Assembly (NCBI GenBank): GCA_024741835.1
Contig: JAENRP010000639.1
Span: 1-13,159 of the forward strand
Length of the DNA: 13,159 bases
Direction: 5' to 3'
Origin: Diplocarpon mali
Taxonomy: Eukaryota > Ascomycota > Leotiomycetes > Helotiales > Drepanopezizaceae
Shown here in pieces: positions 1 through 7,964 of this stretch. The first letter of the stretch is position 1; each line of letters starts with the position of its first letter. The notes beneath the pieces were generated by a model. It was not told the origin of the DNA and made no database searches. It was given only the letters and a program-made list of their open reading frames with translations. The translations under genes were made by a program, and so were the position numbers.

Positions 1-88
1 AGTTTATAAATAATAACTATAAAGTAATCTTTAAAGTTAAAATTAAAGATAGACTTTATATTATCTTAAAGGTAATATTATAGAAATT

Positions 89-575
89 GACTCTTAGGCC
101 AGACTTATAAGTAGATTCCTTTAAGGAAAGTGCACTCTTTACCTTAATATAATTAAGCGAGAATAAGGAGAATAAATAGACTCTTAAATTAAGATTATAA
201 GTGAAATTTGCGAAAATAACTCTTAAGCTAAAACTATAGGTAGATTGTAAAGTATCTTTAAAGATAACTCTTAAGCTAAGATTATAAGTGAATTTAGTAG
301 AAATAACTCTTAGGCTAGGATTATAAATAGATTTTGCAAATTCGTTAATAATAACTCTTAAGCTAGGATTGCAAGTGAAATTTATAAAAATAACTCTTAG
401 GCTAAGACTGCAAGTGAACTTCGTAGATTTATTAAAAACGACTCTTAAGCTAAGACTGTAAGTAGATCTCGCTATTTCTAAGAAATCGACTCTTAAGCTA
501 AGACTGCAAGTAGATCTTACGGTTTTATTAAAAACGACTTTTAAGCTAGGCTTATAATTAGAAAATAGCAAAACC
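89..575 (+). repeat. In-frame coding minisatellite of element 1, 10 units of 39/48 bp
   Basis: Units begin at 89, 179, 218, 266, 305, 353, 392, 440, 488 and 536, giving steps of 90, 39, 48, 39, 48, 39, 48, 48 and 48 bases. Every step is a multiple of 3. The core reads GACTCTTAAGCTAAGACTGC followed by AAGT, then a variable AT-rich tail. In the pol frame a unit reads TLKLRLQVNF plus 3 or 6 residues, so 13 or 16 residues per unit. The array lies between the protease and GAG-pre-integrase remnants. Element 2 has the same array with one 48-bp unit fewer. The array also leaves a stop-free frame on the minus strand, which I do not regard as a gene. Confidence 0.9.
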
Positions 576-683
576 TTAAACTGCTATTACTAGTCCTTTT
601 TAACCGCTGATAATAAAGTATCGACTAATAATAGGCTATTAAAGCTATTAAAAGCCGAAAGCCTATTAAGATATTAGCTAATA

Positions 684-1520
684 TATAAAAGATTCGCGCA
701 TTTAAGGCTAAAGAAATTAAAGGGCTTATATAAGGTCTTAATCTTAAAATAAAAGATCTAAGTACTAAAGGATCGCCTAGTATATCGAATTTATAAGCTA
801 ATAAAACTTCAAAATTAGATGCAAACTAAGCTTAGTCTATAAAAAGATTTAATACTAGTACTAATATCTATTAATACTATTAGACTATTTATAACTTTAA
901 TTAAAGGAAATAATTAGTTTTCTTAAATAGTAGATAATTCCACTTAATAGATATAGACTATTTGTATTAGGATTAAATTTAAGCTTATAGAAAAGTTAGA
1001 AACTTAGAAAGTAATAAAGGAATGCTAGACTTAATTAAAGCTAATAGCTATTAAGTCTAATAATATATTAAAGATTAAAGCAAAGCTTAACAAATAAGTA
1101 AAATAAAGAGTTTATTATAAATTAATTATAATATATAAAGGTTCCTATTAGAATAGTATCGCTAAGCGAAGCATTTAGCAAGTAAAGACTAACTATTATA
1201 CTCTATTATAAGATGCTAACCTACTATTGGAATTCTAGGACCTTGCGGTTAAGGTAAACGCATACTTACGAAATAGAATAGGTAGTAGACTAATAGTTAA
1301 TAGTACTTGAATATTACTATATAAGGCATATTTTAAATAGAAATTAAGCTTAGATTATATCTATATCTTTAAAAGCGTCTACTATTCTTATATTAGCCTA
1401 AAGTCTTAGCCTATAAGTATAAAGAGTAAGAAGCTAATAGACTAAGGTAGAGAATATATATTTATTAGGTATATTAAATAGATAATAAAGCAATAGATAA
1501 TATATATACTAGATTTAAGG
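684..1520 (+). pseudogene. Integrase domain remnant of element 1
   Basis: The frame starts with a GAG-pre-integrase motif (YKRFAHLRLKKLKGLYKV, family form W-H-R-R-x-x-H-x...L-x-x-L). It continues through the integrase core to a copia-like stretch around 1160-1420 (N-S-I-A-K-R-S-I, then AYLRNRIGSRLIVN, then KLSLDYIYIFKSVYYSYI). The DDE triad is destroyed by G-to-A changes. The first Asp codon (873-875) is AAT, the second (1059-1061) is AAT while element 2 keeps GAT, and the Glu codon (1164-1166) is AAG. Stops such as TAG at 1236-1238 replace the Trp usual in the E-F-W motif. The assignments follow the copia integrase family pattern. Confidence 0.88.
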
Positions 1521-2081
1521 TAAGTAATTATATCCTTAATAGTTAAGTTTGATAAATCTTAAAATAGGAAAGAGCTATCTTTAAAGCTTTATATACCTAG
1601 AGATTCGTAAGGTATACTACTTAATAATAATACTATTAAGCCGAACTAATAACCCCTCTCTCTTAGCTTAAGCATATTAAATGTACCTACTGATCGACGA
1701 CCTACTAGTCGCTTAAAGGCCGAATAGACTATTCCTATCGTCTGCAAACTGCCTAAAGTATAAAATAACTTTAATATCATTATCCCTTTAGTTAAAGCAC
1801 CTATAGTAAAGGATATTCCTAAAATAGGTATAAGTAATAATAAGCCTCTACTATTAGAAAGCAGTTCCTTAGATAATAAGCCTATAGAACCTATAGTTGA
1901 ACCTACGTCTTTAAAGAGGAATAGAAACTTAAAACTAGAAGATACCTTAGATAAACGCAAGTCTAAGCGTATCTAAGCTATAATAGCGCATAGGATCTAT
2001 AAGCTCGAACTTTAATAGAGCTTTGATAAAGATAATGCGTTCTTAACCGCTAAGAGGATAATGAAAATCTCTCTTCTAAAG

Positions 2082-3638
2082 ATGTATAATAAAGCTATTA
2101 ATAATCTAAAGAATAGAGTAGTATAAAATAAGGCAATTTAAAAGGAGATAAGTTCTTTTATTGCAAATAGCATATAAATAGAGGAACTAATACCAAAGGA
2201 TATAAACCTAGTTTTAATAAAGTAGGTCTTTATAATCAAGATATATATAGATAAGACCTTAGAACGTTATAAGGCAAGGCTTATAGCTAAGGGCTTCTCC
2301 TAATAGTATAAAGAAGACTACTTTAATATATTCGCGCTAATAGTTTGTATAGATACCCTTTGCATATTTATAGTAATAGTAGCTGCAAAAGACCTTAAAT
2401 GCAAATAGTATAATATTAAAAATACATTTACTAAAGCGACTATAAAGGAATGGATTTTTCTCTCTTAACCTAACGGTATTCCTATATATGCTAGCCACTC
2501 TCTTTATATACTCTGCAGTATCTATAGGCTTAAATAATCAGCCTATAATTAGAACCTCTTATATAGCTTTGCTTTAATAGAAATGGGATTCGTTTAAAGC
2601 CTAGCTAACCTTTATTTATTTACTTATATTAAGCGTAGAATTAAGTTACTACTATATATCGACGATATTACTATAGCTATGAAAATAACCACTTAATTGG
2701 ATTAGTTTTTTATAATAATTTGGAAACGTTTTAATACTAAGGATCTAAGGGGAATTTATAAGATCCTTAGCATTTGCGTTATAAGGAACTGCTCTACTTA
2801 AGAACTCTAGTTGAACTAAGAGCAATATATTAAAAAGATCTTAGACTAAATAGGACTTTTCGCTTATACTCCTAACTTTAAGCTAAAGCGTACTTTAATC
2901 AAAGGAAAGTATAATAAGTTGGAGCCTATTAATAAAAATAAATAAAGAGGGGTTCTAAAGAAGTACTAATAGGATATTAGAGCAATTATATATACTATAG
3001 TATATATAAGACCAGATATCGCCTTTATTATTAAGCAACTTAATCAGAACTTAAAGGATCTAACAATTTAATATAAGAATGTAATCAAGCGATTTAAAAG
3101 GTACCTTCAATTAATAATTATATAAAAGGTAAGATATAGACTAATAAAATATATAAGCGCAAAGCTTAAGATATATACTAATTCTAATTAGGCAAATATA
3201 AAAGGTTGGAAAAGTATATTTAAAAGTGTAGTAGTACTATATAATAGACCTATATTATAAGGAAGTAGAAAGTAGAAATTAATAGCTATTGCAAGCACTA
3301 AGGCCGAATATATATTAATATTATCAAATTATAAGTAAGGATTATAAATCGCTTAAGTTTTAAAAGATATAGGTTTTATTAAGTATATTAGATAAGATAG
3401 GAACTATATTAATCTTTAAGTAAATAATATAAAGGTAATTGCACTTATAAAGAATCTATACTTATATAAGCGATCGAAATATATTAATATTGCCTACTAC
3501 TTTATTTATAACCTTATTATAAAGAATAAGTTATTAATTACCTATATTCTAACCGATCGAATAGTAGCAGATGGATTTATAAAGCTATTAAAGATAGTTG
3601 CAAAGTTTAAAGCATTTAAAGATATACTAAGATTATAG
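2082..3638 (+). pseudogene. Reverse transcriptase and RNase H remnant of element 1
   Basis: The RT shows DKTLERYKARLIAKGFS at about 2250-2300, the F-A-x-x-V-x-x-D-T-L motif following it, and the catalytic YIDDI intact at 2655-2669. The thumb/connection includes I-R-P-D-I-A-F near 3007. RNase H follows in the same frame with S-T-K-A-E-Y near 3296, Y-K-R-S-K-Y-I-N-I near 3463 and V-A-D-G-F-I-K near 3563. The first RNase H Asp codon (3180-3182) is AAT in this copy but GAT in element 2 (9624-9626). Multiple in-frame stops make it a pseudogene. The motifs are characteristic of fungal Ty1/copia pol. Confidence 0.93.
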
Positions 3639-3669
3639 AAGATAATAGAAGCTTAATAGGCTTAAGGAC

Positions 3670-3840
3670 GACTCCTAGGCCTACTCTATGAGTTAAGTCA
3701 TATAGTCTTATAAAAGAAAGTTTTTTAGATCGACTCTTAGGCCTAGACCGTAAGTCAAGTCATATAGTCTTATAAAGGAATGCTTTTAGGAAATTTGACT
3801 CTTAGTCCTACCTTATGAGTAGGATTAGTAATTTCAATAG
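3670..3840 (+). repeat. 3' array of element 1, three 62-65-bp units
   Basis: Units begin at 3670, 3732 and 3797. Each opens with GACTC(C/T)TAG-(G/T)CCTA. The first two continue with an AGT-AAGTCATATAGTCTTATAAA type of sequence. The central unit reads GACTCTTAGGCCTAGACCGT then AAGT, which is the same core as the coding minisatellite near 89-575. The array lies between the RNase H end and the 3' LTR. The motif contains the 8-bp palindrome TAGGCCTA. The third unit is short and degenerate. Confidence 0.78.
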
Positions 3841-3958
3841 ATATTACTATTAATTAATTGTTTTTAATTTAAAGAGATACTTAAGAGTTGGATTAGCGCA
3901 AAAGGATAGTTATTATTTTCTTAACTGCAAGTTAATCGGAGTAAGGTCTAAGTAAGGG
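3841..3958 (+). other. Element 1 untranslated region and candidate polypurine tract
   Basis: AT-rich sequence between the 3' array and the LTR, with no gene. The last bases before the LTR (AAGTAAGGG, ending at 3958) occupy the place of the plus-strand primer (polypurine tract); element 2 has AAGTAAAGG at 10394-10402. The T may have been C or part of the original tract. The site is assigned by position only. Confidence 0.5.
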
Positions 3959-4153
3959 TATTAAGATAGGTAATATAACTATCACTCTAATATATTATTA
4001 TATAATCCTACTACTTAATTAGTAGGATATTAATACATATATAGCTATAGGAAAGAAAGAGGTAACCTTCCTTCTCTAACTCTTACTAATATATCGACTA
4101 TCGACCTTTAAAAGCCTCCTTTACCTATTGCGCCGACTTACTTAAGCTCAATA
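3959..4153 (+). repeat. 3' LTR of element 1 (195 bp)
   Basis: The LTR runs from TATTAAG to CTCAATA, presumably TGTTAAG...CTCAACA before RIP, which is the usual TG...CA copia terminus. It has the same length as the two element 2 LTRs. By eye it differs from the 5' LTR of element 2 at roughly 23 positions, all transitions. It holds a TATA-like stretch (ATATATAGCTATAG, about 4038-4051) and a short dyad CCTACT...AGTAGG. The boundaries are set where similarity among the three LTRs stops. Confidence 0.92.
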
Positions 4154-4459
4154 GATAAGAAGGTAAAGAGGATCTCTTTAGTTTATAATACTTATATTAA
4201 GAAGATCGCTTAAAAGTTTAGAGCTAATATAAGAAGAGTGCTTAATACTCTACTACTAAAGAAGGAGTTTATTAAAAACTTAAGGCAAGCTTCTTTAAAA
4301 AAGGTAAAGGAGTACTAAGAGAAAATAGACTTTATTCTCTATATAGTAATTATAATACGCTTAGATATTGCGTTTGTAGCCTTTTAACTATCTTTCTTCT
4401 TAACTAATCTAAGCTTTAAGTACCTCTTAACTGCAGATTAGACACTTTAATACTTATAT
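4154..4459 (+). pseudogene. Host copia element, RT C-terminal/connection fragment (5' piece, interrupted by element 2)
   Basis: One frame from the first base (GAT at 4154) reads DKKVKRISLVYNTYIKKIA, then RANIRRVLNTLLLK, QASLKKVKEY, and R-L-D-I-A-F at 4358 (copia R-P-D-I-A-F), ending L-x-Y-L-Y at 4459. This is the stretch of copia pol from the end of the RT palm into the connection before RNase H. It is clearly different in sequence from elements 1 and 2, so it belongs to another copia family. Stops at Gln-like positions indicate RIP here as well. It is flanked directly by the 3' LTR of element 1 and the 5' LTR of element 2, and continues at 10603. Confidence 0.88.
4455..4459 (+). repeat. Target-site duplication of element 2, left copy (TATAT)
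   Basis: Five bases immediately before the 5' LTR, identical to 10598-10602 immediately after the 3' LTR. Five bp is the usual Ty1/copia duplication length. The sequence is low-complexity, but the restored codon phase of the interrupted host element supports it. Confidence 0.88.
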
Positions 4460-4654
4460 TATTAAGATGGGTGATACAGCTATCACTCCGATGTATTATC
4501 ATATGACCCTACTACTTAGTCAGTAGGATATTGATACGTATATAGCTATAGGGAAGAAAGGGGTAACCTTCCTTCCTTAACTCTTATTAATATATCGACT
4601 ATCGACCTCTAGAAGCCTCCTTTACCTATTACGCCGACTCACTTAAGCTCAATA
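4460..4654 (+). repeat. 5' LTR of element 2 (195 bp)
   Basis: Runs from TATTAAG to CTCAATA and aligns without gaps to 3959-4153 and 10403-10597. It keeps more TpG/CpA sites than the other two, for example GTGATACAGCTATCAC at about 4471-4486, a perfect 6-bp dyad with a 4-bp loop that is blurred in the others. A second dyad, CCTACT...AGTAGG, lies at about 4508-4527. This is the least mutated of the three LTR copies. Confidence 0.93.
4538..4552 (+). promoter_or_regulatory. Candidate LTR TATA box
   Basis: CGTATATAGCTATAGGG inside the 5' LTR is the only TATA-like stretch kept in all three LTRs (compare about 4038 and 10482). It sits just downstream of the CCTACT...AGTAGG dyad. RIP makes AT-rich sequence everywhere, so this is a positional suggestion only. 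Confidence 0.35.
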
Positions 4655-4672
4655 GGTTATAAGCCTTAGATA
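4655..4672 (+). other. Candidate primer binding site of element 2
   Basis: GGTTATAAGCCTTAGATA follows the 5' LTR directly, where the tRNA primer pairs in LTR elements. Any G-to-A or C-to-T change hides the original complement, so I do not name the tRNA. The site is known by position only. Confidence 0.45.
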
Positions 4673-4775
4673 GACTAATAATAGATTATTAACTTCCCTT
4701 AGAAAGCACTTGCGCTGCAACTATTAGTAAAAAGTTAAATAAGACTTATAGTAAGAAGTAAGCAACCGGCGAATA

Positions 4776-4900
4776 GGAGGTATGATTCCCTATTTAGCCA
4801 ACCTGTATTATAAGAAATGTGATTCCTTACTCTATAACCCTTTGGTACTGCAAGAGGTATAATTCCTTGCTTTACTATGTTTTATAAGAGGTATGATTCC
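4776..4900 (+). repeat. Leader repeat: four copies of a 14-bp motif (RGAGGTATGATTCC type)
   Basis: Copies start at 4776 (GGAGGTATGATTCC), 4813 (AGAAATGTGATTCC), 4853 (AGAGGTATAATTCC) and 4887 (AGAGGTATGATTCC), spaced 37, 40 and 34 bases apart. Three of the four are followed by CTTRC or similar. Copies 1, 2 and 4 contain an ATG. They lie between the primer site and gag in the RNA leader, where packaging or translation-control elements would be found. Function is unknown. Confidence 0.75.
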
Positions 4901-5039
4901 TTGCGTTATAGCCTAAAAACCCTTTTCGATAAAAGGACTTCCTCTCTATTTAATACTTCTATAATACCTGCTATTTAATCATTTTAACTTTTCAATAGGA
5001 GGAGTGCCTTTAACTATTTAATTTATTTGATTTTTAAAT

Positions 5040-6120
5040 GCAATTCTATTTGAAACGGCAATAGCTTCTAATTCTAATCAAAACACTAGACCTAAAGACC
5101 TTTAACTCTCTTAAAAGAACTGGCAATAATAGTTCGACGATTTAGAGCTTTACTTTAAGAGTAAAGGTATTGAAATAGCAATTTAAAAGACACTTGTTAA
5201 ATACGCGAGAATAGCCCCCTATACTCTTTCTACTAATTCGTCTACTTCTACTTTAATAGTAAATACAACTGCTAAGGATCTGCCAGATATATTAAATAAG
5301 CTTAGCCTAAGAGCTTTAGTAGATAATAATTAAGAATCCTAAAGGCAGATTTTAAATATAGAAAAGGAGAAGGAGTATAAGCTGGTCTTAGCTAAATGTA
5401 AGCTTAAGATTAATAGAGGTTTAAGTAATAAAGATCGAGATTTTATTTAAGTTTATAATAATATAAAGATAAGATAAGATACTTTAAAGCTAAAATACTC
5501 TCGGATAATTGCCTTTAATACCTAATATCTACTATAGTAGATCACTTTATTTTAGTATAAAAAAGATAAAGATAGTAAGGATATAAATATAAATATAAAC
5601 TCTGCTTAATCTATATTATATAAAGTAAAAAGGAGAGTAAAAGCCGCAGATCCTAAGATAGCTATGACTTTTAAGGAAACTTAGCTTTTTAATTTCCTAC
5701 TTAATAGCCTTCCTCTTAAGTTTACTATTATAAAACAATCTCTTCTTATTTAACCTAACCTTAAGATCTATAAGAAGATCGACCTCCTTTGAACTATTAA
5801 GTAAGACCTTAAAGGACGCTTTAAATCGGCAAATGCCGTATTATAAGGCAATAATAAGCCTAAGAAGAGGAAGGAGCGTAGGACAAGCCCTTGAGCTTAT
5901 TAGGAATGCTACTTCTATAATAGTGCTTATAATATTACTAATTATAAAGTTAGAAGGCAACTGATCGATATAGTTACTAGCTTTAATATTAAAAAGCAAT
6001 CGAAGCAAAAGTCAAAAAGCAAACTGCCCTTATTCTACTAAAGGCCGCAACTACTAAAGAAAGGCAAAGGAAAAGGCTATTTAGTTAGAACTTTAGCAAA
6101 TACCTTTAATAATAATAGTA
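5040..6120 (+). pseudogene. Gag remnant of element 2 with degenerate zinc knuckle
   Basis: The N-terminal part reads K-N-W-Q-stop-stop-F-D-D-L-E-L-Y-F near 5120, which resembles the E-N-W-x-x-W-x-x-x-L motif near the start of copia Gag. A central stretch around 5370-5560 is rich in charged residues, as in UBN2-type copia Gag. At 5907 the frame reads C-Y-F-Y-N-S-A-Y-N-I-T-N-Y, which fits a Cys-x2-Cys-x3-His-x4-Cys zinc knuckle in which three ligands became Tyr by C-to-T or G-to-A change. The spacing is one residue shorter than the common CX2CX4HX4C. A Lys-rich tail follows (K-K-Q-S-K-Q-K-S-K-S-K near 5980). Confidence 0.75.
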
Positions 6121-6189
6121 GGTTATTTGAACTTAAATCCACTTTTAATAATTCAAACGATAATTATAATAAAGATGCCTATATCTTAA

Positions 6190-6560
6190 AAGCCGATCTT
6201 TATAAGATCCTTAAATCCGACTAGTATAATAATACTAGTTATATAATATATATAACTGATAAATCCTACCTATTTAAAGGCCTGCTTATTAAAATAAAAA
6301 GGCGCTCTATTAAGGTTAGTAGTAGAAGGTTATATATAGACTCGATAGGTATAATAGAAATGAATATTATTAGCATTTCTTTCCTTTTATAAAATGTTCT
6401 CCTTATATTTAGCTTAAGTATTAATCTTTTATTTAGCTATAAGATCTATATAAAGTTAAATTATATAAGAGTTTTTAATAATCAATTTATATAGTTTATA
6501 AATAATAATTATAAAGTGATCTTTAAAGTTAAAATTAAAGATAGACTTTATATTATTTTA
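6190..6560 (+). pseudogene. Aspartic protease remnant of element 2
   Basis: The active-site motif is at 6231: the frame reads N-T-S-Y-I-I-Y-I where copia proteases have D-T-G-A/x-x-x-x-I. Both Asp to Asn and Gly to Ser are G-to-A changes. Downstream are V-S-S-R-R-L-Y-I-D-S-I-G-I-I (family V-G-G-G-x-L-x-A-x-G-I-G-T-V), N-V-L-L-I-F-S-L-S-I-N-L-L (family N-V-L-x-V-P-x-L-x-x-N-L-L) and L-Y-I-I-L near 6547. Catalytic function is lost. The equivalent C-terminal end in element 1 is at 1-75. Confidence 0.82.
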
Positions 6561-6580
6561 AAAGTGATATTATAGAAATT

Positions 6581-7022
6581 GACTCTTAGGCCAGACTTAT
6601 AAGTAGATTCCTTTAAGGAAAGTGCACTCTTCGCCTTAATACAATTAAGCGAGGATAAGGAGAATAAATAGACTCTTAAGTTAGGATTATAAGTAAAATT
6701 CATAAAAATGACTCTTAAGCTAAGACTATAAGTAGATTATAAAGTATCTTTAAAGGTGACTCTTAAGCTAAGATTATAAGTGAATTTAATAGAAATGACT
6801 CTTAAGCTAAGACCGCGAGTAGATTTTGTAAATTTGCTAATAATAACTCTTAGGCTAGGATTATAAGTAAAATTCGTAGAAATAACTCTTAGGCTAGGAC
6901 TATAAGTGAAATTCGCGAATTCGTTAAAGACGACTCTTAAGCTAGGACTATGAGTAGATCTCGCGGTTTTATTAAAAACGACTCCTAAGCTAGGCTTGCA
7001 ATTGGAAAATAGTAAAACCTCG
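6581..7022 (+). repeat. In-frame coding minisatellite of element 2, 9 units of 39/48 bp
   Basis: Units begin at 6581, 6671, 6710, 6758, 6797, 6845, 6884, 6932 and 6980. The steps are 90, 39, 48, 39, 48, 39, 48 and 48, all multiples of 3. The pol frame reads TLKLRL-stop/Q/R-V plus a tail; several stops are TAA where element 1 keeps CAA. This copy has one 48-bp unit fewer than element 1. It lies between protease and integrase. Confidence 0.9.
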
Positions 7023-7127
7023 AACTGCTATTACTAGTCCTTTCCAGCCGCTAATAATAAAGCATCAATTAATAATAGGCTACTAAAGCTATTAAAAGCC
7101 GAAAGCCTATTAAAGTATTAATTAATA

Positions 7128-7964
7128 TATAGAAGATTCGCATATCTAAAGCTAGAGAAATTAAAGGGCTTATATAAGGTCTTAACTTTAAAATAGAAGA
7201 TCTAAGTATTAAAGGATTGCCTAATATGCCGAATTTGCAAGCTAATAAAACTTTAAAATCGGATACAAATTAAGCTTAGTCTATAGAAAGATTCGATACT
7301 AATATTAATATCTATTAATACTATTAGACTATTTATAACCTTAATTAAAGGAAATAATTAGTTTTCTTAAATAGTAGATAACTCTACTTAGCAAATATAG
7401 ACTATTTGCGCTAGAACTAAATCTAAGCTTATAGAAAAGCTAGAAACTTGGAAAGTGATAGAGGAACGCTGGACTTAGTTAAAGCTAATAGCTATTAGGT
7501 CTGATAATACATTAGAGATTAGAGCAAAGCTTAATAAATAGGCAAAATAAAGAGTTTATTATAAACCAATTATAATATATAAAGGTTCTTATTAAAATGG
7601 CATCGCTAAGTAAAGCATTTAATAAGTAAAGACTAATTATCGCGCTCTATTATAAGATGCTGACCTACTACTAGAATTCTAAGACCTTATAGTTAAGGCA
7701 GATGTATACCTGCGAAATAGAATAGGTAGTAGACTAATAATTAATAGCACTTGAATATTATTATATAAGGTATATTTTAAATAGAAACTAAGCCTAGACT
7801 ATATCTGCGTCTTTAAAAGCGTCTACTACTCTTATATTAGCCTGAAGTCCTAGCCTACGGGTATAAAGAGCAAGAAGCTAATAAACTAAAGTAGAGAATA
7901 TATATTTATTAAGTATATTAAATAGATAATAAAGTAATAAATAGTATATGCGCTAAATCTAAGG
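7128..7964 (+). pseudogene. Integrase domain remnant of element 2
   Basis: It parallels the element 1 integrase. The GAG-pre-integrase motif is Y-R-R-F-A-Y-L-K-L-E-K-L-K-G-L. The core keeps the second catalytic Asp (R-S-D-N-T-L-E at 7497-7517), while the first is AAT at 7317-7319 and the Glu is AAG at 7608-7610. A-Y/V-Y-L-R-N-R-I-G-S-R-L-I-I-N follows near 7700. The stop TAA at 7680-7682 stands where element 1 has TAG and the family has Trp: TGG mutated in two different ways, direct evidence for independent RIP of the two copies. Confidence 0.88.

Larger units (their letters stand above)
1..3638 (+). pseudogene. Copia pol remnant of element 1 (protease C-end, integrase, RT, RNase H)
   Basis: One reading frame (codons starting at positions divisible by 3) carries all the domain remnants with no frameshift: the minisatellite peptide from 90, the GAG-pre-integrase motif at 684, the RT motif YIDDI at 2655-2669 and the RNase H C-end at 3636. 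The frame is closed by dozens of stops, nearly all explainable as Trp (TGG) or Gln (CAA/CAG) hit by transitions; examples are TAG at 2223 in the K-W-V-F motif of RT and TAA TAG at 2301-2306 where copia elements usually have Gln. About 500 bp between integrase and RT (about 1520-2060) encode a Pro/Ser/Lys/Arg-rich linker, as is normal for copia pol. It is not functional. The frame may originally have run past 3638 because the terminal TAG could be a mutated Gln codon. Confidence 0.93.
1..4153 (+). mobile_element. Ty1/copia LTR retrotransposon, element 1 (5'-truncated by window edge, RIP-degraded)
   Basis: This is the 3' portion of a copia element: end of protease, coding minisatellite, integrase, RT, RNase H, 3' array and 3' LTR. 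It aligns end to end with element 2. The offset is 6492 up to the minisatellite and 6444 after it, so one 48-bp minisatellite unit is the only length difference I found in about 4.1 kb. The other differences sampled are mainly C/T and G/A transitions. By comparison with element 2, its 5' LTR should begin about 2.03 kb before the window. It ends at 4153 directly against host-element coding sequence, and the 3' copy of its target duplication should be GATAA (4154-4158). Copia order (IN before RT) is seen directly. Confidence 0.93.

Noticed and set aside
56..571. Minus-strand 171-codon open frame
   Set aside because: It starts at a TTG, lies wholly over the plus-strand coding minisatellite, has a repetitive product, and is broken in the second copy. 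It is a by-product of in-frame repeats.
89..575. CRISPR-like array
   Set aside because: Repeats with regular 39/48-bp spacing caught the eye, but units are contiguous, related throughout, coding in frame, and within a eukaryotic retrotransposon.
1646..1960. Minus-strand 104-codon open frame
   Set aside because: It is antisense to the integrase-RT linker of element 1 in the pol frame. The match in element 2 (8090-8404) merely reflects duplication of the element. No domain is visible.
5038..5040. ATG as gag start
   Set aside because: It reads into a stop within about ten codons and is out of frame with the recognisable Gag sequence, so the true start is not visible.
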